From Actinomycetospora succinea (GTDB taxonomy: Bacteria > Actinomycetota > Actinomycetes > Mycobacteriales > Pseudonocardiaceae), in assembly GCF_004363095.1 (NCBI RefSeq), contig NZ_SNYO01000007.1, positions 186,001 through 250,000 of the forward strand: 64,000 nt of DNA, given 5' to 3'. Of the stretch, positions 60,514 to 64,000 are shown piece by piece. Numbering within the stretch: position 1 is the stretch's first letter; each line of letters opens with the position of its first letter. Position numbers and translations under genes: made by a program. A model generated the notes under the pieces. That model made no database searches, was not told the DNA's origin, and saw only the letters and a list, made by a program, of their open reading frames with translations.

Positions 60514-62178
60514 GTGGCCCGCCCGGTGATCCTGACCGTCGACGACGACCCCGCGGTGTCCCGCGCCGTCGCCCGCGACCTGCGGCGCGAGTACGGCGAG
60601 CACCACCGCATCGTGCGGGCGGAGTCCGGGCCCGCGGCCCTGGACGCCCTGCGCGAGATCGCGCTGCGGGGCGAGCAGGTCGCGGTGATCCTCGCCGACC
60701 AGCGGATGCCCCGGATGTCGGGCGTCGAGTTCCTCGAGCAGGCCATGGACCTGTTCCCGCGCGCGCGCCGCGTGCTGCTCACGGCGTACGCGGACACCGA
60801 GGCGGCGATCACCGCGATCAACGTCGTCGACCTCGACCACTACCTGCTCAAGCCCTGGGACCCGCCGGAGGAGAAGCTCTACCCGGTCGTCGACTCCCTG
60901 CTCACCGCGTGGCGCGAGTCGTCGGACCGCCCGGCGGCGACCATCCGGATCGTCGGCAACCGCTGGTCGTCACGCTCCTACGAGCTGCGCGACCTCGCGG
61001 CGCGCAACCAGGTCTCCTACGACTTCTTCCGCGCCGAGGAGCCCGAGGGCGCCCGGCTGCTCGAGGCGGCCGGCGCCGACCCGGACCTGCTGCCGATCGT
61101 CATCACCGAGGACGGGCGCACGCTCGTGCAGCCCACCGACGCGCAGGTCGCCGAGGCGGCCGGGCTCGCGACCACCGCGTCCGAGGAGGTCTACGACCTC
61201 GTGGTGGTCGGCGGCGGGCCCGGCGGGCTCGGCGCGAGCGTCTACGGCGGCTCCGAGGGCCTGCGCACGGTCCTCGTCGAGTCCCGGGCCACCGGCGGCC
61301 AGGCGGGCACGTCGAGCCGCATCGAGAACTACCTCGGCTTCCCCGACGGCGTCTCCGGCGACCAGCTGACGATGCGGGCCCGGCTGCAGGCCGAGAAGTT
61401 CGGCACCGAGGTGCTCACCACCCGCACGGTCACCGCCCTCGAGCCGAAGGGGCGGGCGCGCGTCGTCCGCTTCGACGACGGCTCGGAGATCACCGCGCAC
61501 GCCGTCGTGCTGGCCACCGGCGTCGCGTACCGGATGCTCGACTGCCCGGGTCTCGAGGACCACACCGGCCAGGGCGTGTTCTACGGCGCGGCGGCCACCG
61601 AGGCGGCGTCGTGCGCGGCGCAGGACGTCTACGTCGTCGGCGGCGCGAACTCCGCGGGCCAGGCGGCGATGAACTTCTCCCGCCACGCGGCCAAGGTGGT
61701 CATGCTGGTCCGCGGCCCGTCGCTGCAGGCGTCGATGTCGCACTACCTGATCGAGCAGATCGAGGCGAACCCGCGCATCGAGGTGCGCACCTGCACCGAG
61801 GTCTGCGCCGCCGCCGGCACCGACCACCTCGAGAAGCTGACATTGCGTGACAGGAACACCGGCGCCGAGGAGACGGTCGAGGCCTCCTGGCTGTTCGTGT
61901 TCATCGGCGCCGCCCCGCGCACCGACTGGCTGGACGGCGTCGTCGCCCGCGACGCCCGCGGGTTCGTCCTCACGGGGCCCGACCTGCCCCGCGAGGAGAA
62001 CGGACGTGCCCCGGCGGGATGGGAACCGGACCGGGATCCGTTCCACCTGGAGACGTCCGTGCCCGGGGTCTTCGCCGTCGGCGATGTCCGGGCCGATTCG
62101 GTCAAGCGCGTCGCGTCCGCGGTCGGTGAGGGCGCGATGGCGGTGAGTCTGGTGCACCGATGGCTGGAGAACCGATGA
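60514..62178 (+). CDS. Fused receiver / thioredoxin-reductase-like FAD oxidoreductase
   Basis: The 554-residue protein joins three parts. Residues 1-140 are a response-regulator receiver (TVDDDP, phospho-acceptor Asp62 in VILADQRMP, Lys in LLKPWD). Residues 150-225 form a thioredoxin-like segment whose CxxC position reads RWSSRS. From about 230 there is a thioredoxin-reductase-like FAD/NADPH domain (VVVGGGPGGLGASVYGGSEG, GGQAGTSSRIENYLGFPDG, VVGGANSAGQAA, GVFAVGDVRADSVKR). The redox CxxC of thioredoxin reductases is missing. It is translationally coupled to a histidine kinase gene (ATGA), so phosphorylation may control the flavoenzyme. This fusion recurs in actinobacteria. Confidence 0.9.
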   Translation: MARPVILTVDDDPAVSRAVARDLRREYGEHHRIVRAESGPAALDALREIALRGEQVAVILADQRMPRMSGVEFLEQAMDLFPRARRVLLTAYADTEAAITAINVVDLDHYLLKPWDPPEEKLYPVVDSLLTAWRESSDRPAATIRIVGNRWSSRSYELRDLAARNQVSYDFFRAEEPEGARLLEAAGADPDLLPIVITEDGRTLVQPTDAQVAEAAGLATTASEEVYDLVVVGGGPGGLGASVYGGSEGLRTVLVESRATGGQAGTSSRIENYLGFPDGVSGDQLTMRARLQAEKFGTEVLTTRTVTALEPKGRARVVRFDDGSEITAHAVVLATGVAYRMLDCPGLEDHTGQGVFYGAAATEAASCAAQDVYVVGGANSAGQAAMNFSRHAAKVVMLVRGPSLQASMSHYLIEQIEANPRIEVRTCTEVCAAAGTDHLEKLTLRDRNTGAEETVEASWLFVFIGAAPRTDWLDGVVARDARGFVLTGPDLPREENGRAPAGWEPDRDPFHLETSVPGVFAVGDVRADSVKRVASAVGEGAMAVSLVHRWLENR

Positions 62179-63656
62179 CCACGACAGAGCAGCTGCCCGA
62201 CAAGGTCACCCGCGACGAGCTGCGCGAGCTGTTCCTGTTCGAGAAGCTCGACGACGACCAGCTCGACTGGCTGGCCGCGCACGGCGACCGGGTGGCGTTC
62301 CCGGCCGGCGAGACGGTGTGCCGCGAGGGCGAGCCGGCGAGCTGCTTCTGGGTGCTGCTCACGGGCGAGATCTCGATGGCGCAGACGATCCGTGGCGACG
62401 AGGTGGAGACCACCCGCACCTCTCAGCGCGGCGCCTACGGCGGCTCGATGCAGGCCTACATCCCGAGCGCCGAGCAGACCTACCAGTCGACGCTGCGCGC
62501 GACCCGGCCGTCGACGCTGCTCGCGCTGCCCGCGGCCGAGTGGGCCGACGCGCTGCGCACCTGGTTCCCGCTGCCGATCCACCTGCTCGAGGGCCTCGTC
62601 GTCGGCATGCGCCGCACGTCGACGATCCAGAGCGAGCGCGAGCGCCTGCTCGCCCTCGGGTCGCTGTCCGCGGGCCTGACCCACGAGCTCAACAACCCCG
62701 CCGCCGCGGCCCAGCGCGCCACCGAGTCGCTGCGCAGCCGCGTCGCCGGCATGCGGCACAAGCTCGGCCTGCTGGCGTGCGGGAAGCTCGACGGTCCGAC
62801 CGTCGCGCAGCTCGTCGAGCTGCAGGAGGACGCGGTCAACCGGGCCGAGACGGCCCCGGAGCTCTCCGCGCTCGAGGCCTCGGACGCCGAGGACGAGCTG
62901 GGCGACTGGCTCGACGACCGGGGGGTCGGCGGCGCCTGGGACCTCGCGCCCGTCCTCGTCGCCGGCGGCCTGGACGCCGAGTGGCTGGACAAGGTCGAGC
63001 GCGCGGTGCCCGAGGGGTCGATCGAGGCGGCGGTGCGCTGGATCGCCTACGCCGTCGAGACCGAGACGCTCATGGGCGAGATCACCGACGCCACGGCGCG
63101 CATCTCCAACCTCGTCGGCGCGGCTCGCCAGTACTCGCAGCTCGACCGCGCGCCGTTCCAGGAGGTCGACCTGCGCGACCTCCTGAAGTCGACCATGGTG
63201 ATGATGAGCCGCAAGTTCGAGGGCATCCAGATCGTCAAGGAGCTCGACCCGGACCTGCCGAAGATCCCGGCCTACGCCGCCGAGCTCAACCAGGTGTGGA
63301 CGAACATCATCGACAACGCCGTCGGGGCCATGCACGCGCACGGCGACGGCACCGGGACGCTGACGATCCGCACCCGCCGCGACGGGCCGCACGCGATCGT
63401 CGAGATCGGCGACACCGGCCCCGGCATCCCCGACGACGTCCGCCCGCGCATCTTCGAGCCGTTCTTCACCACCAAGGACGTCGGCGAGGGCACGGGCCTC
63501 GGCCTGGACATCTCGTGGCGCATCGTCGTCAAGAAGCACCACGGCGACATCCGCGTGCACACCGGCCCGGGGGGCACGACGTTCGAGGTCTGCCTGCCGC
63601 TCGAGGGCCCGGCCCGCGAGGACGTGCCGGCCGAGGACGAGGACGAGTCGGTGTGA
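62175..63656 (+). CDS. Histidine kinase with N-terminal cNMP-binding-like domain
   Basis: The 493-residue soluble sensor has a cyclic-nucleotide-binding-like beta-barrel (about residues 10-130, FPAGETVCREGEPASCFWVL). The phospho-acceptor His170 is in SAGLTHELNNPAAAAQRA. The HATPase domain has NQVWTNIIDNAVGAM, EIGDTGPGIPDD and FFTTKDVGEGTGLGLDISWR. There is no membrane segment. The usual PRAA phosphate-binding motif of the cNMP site is not evident. ATG at 62175 overlaps the stop of the receiver-oxidoreductase gene, the obvious phosphotransfer partner. Confidence 0.92.
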   Translation: MTTTEQLPDKVTRDELRELFLFEKLDDDQLDWLAAHGDRVAFPAGETVCREGEPASCFWVLLTGEISMAQTIRGDEVETTRTSQRGAYGGSMQAYIPSAEQTYQSTLRATRPSTLLALPAAEWADALRTWFPLPIHLLEGLVVGMRRTSTIQSERERLLALGSLSAGLTHELNNPAAAAQRATESLRSRVAGMRHKLGLLACGKLDGPTVAQLVELQEDAVNRAETAPELSALEASDAEDELGDWLDDRGVGGAWDLAPVLVAGGLDAEWLDKVERAVPEGSIEAAVRWIAYAVETETLMGEITDATARISNLVGAARQYSQLDRAPFQEVDLRDLLKSTMVMMSRKFEGIQIVKELDPDLPKIPAYAAELNQVWTNIIDNAVGAMHAHGDGTGTLTIRTRRDGPHAIVEIGDTGPGIPDDVRPRIFEPFFTTKDVGEGTGLGLDISWRIVVKKHHGDIRVHTGPGGTTFEVCLPLEGPAREDVPAEDEDESV

Positions 63657-63660
63657 CATC

Positions 63661-63696
63661 AAAGTGAGCTTTACTTAGTTACGTAAGCTAAATATC
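63661..63696 (+). promoter_or_regulatory. AT-rich dyad upstream of the asparagine synthetase gene
   Basis: TTACGTAA (63679-63686) is a perfect palindrome flanked by TTAG and GCTAA, and followed by TAAATA (63689-63694), a possible -10. The stretch is far richer in A/T than anything around it. It probably contains the promoter and an operator. The regulator is unknown. Confidence 0.5.
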
Positions 63697-63739
63697 AGGG
63701 CAGTCCTCCTCCGTCACCGTCGACGAGGAGGTCGTGGCC

Positions 63740-64000
63740 ATGTGTGGCATCGCGGGAGCCGTGGACCTGGCGCGCGGGGTGGACCGCGCCGAGGTCGAAC
63801 CGATGGTCGAGACGATGAGCTGCCGAGGCCCGGACGACGCGGGGCTGTGGCTCTCGGGCGAGGACGGCCGCGCGCACGCCGCGATGGGCCACCGCCGTCT
63901 CGCGGTGGTCGACGTGCCGGGCGGGCGCCAGCCGATGACGCTCGAGCGCGGCGGCGAGACGCTGCTGACGCTGGTGTTCTCCGGCGAGGTCTACAACTTC
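63740..64000 (+). CDS. asnB: Asparagine synthetase (glutamine-hydrolysing), N-terminal part
   Basis: Only 87 codons are in the window; the gene runs off the right edge. The start MCGIAGAVDL places the catalytic Cys at position 2 after Met removal. SCRGPDDAGLW, MGHRRLAVVDVPGGRQPM and LVFSGEVYNF are the class II glutamine-amidotransferase motifs of AsnB. It would supply ammonia from glutamine to a C-terminal synthetase domain making asparagine or an amide product. ATG at 63740 follows GAGGAGG. In FSGEVYN the usual NGEIYN asparagine is Ser. Confidence 0.93.
   Translation, partial: MCGIAGAVDLARGVDRAEVEPMVETMSCRGPDDAGLWLSGEDGRAHAAMGHRRLAVVDVPGGRQPMTLERGGETLLTLVFSGEVYNF

Noticed and set aside
63675-63691. 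IdeR/DtxR iron box upstream of asnB
   Set aside because: TTAG and CTAA halves are present, but the spacing is two bases too short and the inner positions do not fit the consensus.

Overview
The window comes from a very GC-rich (roughly 73-75%) actinobacterium. The likely home is the Pseudonocardiales (Pseudonocardia/Actinomycetospora-like). Supporting signs are many GTG starts, ATGA/GTGA start-stop overlaps, two F420-type luciferase-like oxidoreductases, a mycosin protease, a gamma-butyrolactone-receptor-like TetR regulator, a fused CydDC exporter and two acyl-CoA carboxylase clusters. This placement is inference from gene content, not from a marker gene.

Layout. 1-6115 (minus) is a cytochrome bd operon, cydA-cydB-cydDC, coupled to a nitroreductase-like gene that runs off the left edge. 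6224-9456 holds a LacI-type repressor divergent from a frameshifted nitrilase and a duplicated membrane protein, with a doubled CAAACGTTTG operator between them. 9467-13129 has a NarL-type response regulator, a CoA-binding protein, metY, a Cys-rich small protein, a membrane protein and a GNAT enzyme. 13185-24378 (minus) is an eight-gene acyl-CoA catabolic operon (CoA ligase, two acyl-CoA dehydrogenases, DinB/maleylpyruvate-isomerase-like protein, carboxyltransferase, biotin carboxylase, AtuA-like protein, F420-type oxidoreductase). It is divergent from a TetR gene across a clear 20-bp operator. 25190-32877 has a nonsense-interrupted DUF6069-like gene, an Fcy1-type cytosine deaminase, an Fpg/Nei glycosylase, glutamate dehydrogenase, another CoA ligase, an S9 peptidase and two small proteins. 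32940-38262 is a TetR gene divergent from a carboxyltransferase / biotin carboxylase / acyl-CoA dehydrogenase operon of leucine-degradation type. 38311-48985 is a mixed region: membrane proteins, MerR, LLM, VOC, an MFS fusion, CsbD, DMT, PAP2, a degenerate FAD protein, a fluoroacetate-dehalogenase-like hydrolase and a family VIII esterase. 49287-50743 has a small ORF, a ScbR-like regulator and three tRNA genes (Glu, Asp, Phe) with a terminator. 50900-59360 has an ANTAR-only protein, a 2H phosphoesterase, a secreted trypsin-like protease, an SDR, an epimerase, PhzF, a GIDE-domain protein, a second intact nitrilase and a mycosin. 59524-64000 has a membrane protein, a receiver/thioredoxin-reductase fusion coupled to a cNMP-domain histidine kinase, and the start of an asparagine synthetase gene.

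The most unusual signal is a set of dispersed palindromic or repeated elements, several of which lie in frame inside genes of the 13-24 kb operon. A 79-bp repeat (72/79 identical by my hand alignment) occurs inside the biotin carboxylase ATP-grasp domain, adding about 30 residues, and again in inverted orientation in the gap just upstream of the same gene. A 59-bp hairpin element (56/59 identical) sits inside one gene of this operon and again as the terminator of the leucine-type operon 17 kb away. A 55-bp palindrome opens an acyl-CoA dehydrogenase gene, and another lies in the linker of the AtuA-like protein. Four further near-perfect palindromes with GTGAG...CTCAC ends mark gene ends. I infer a family of small palindromic elements that act as terminators between genes and can be tolerated in frame inside genes.
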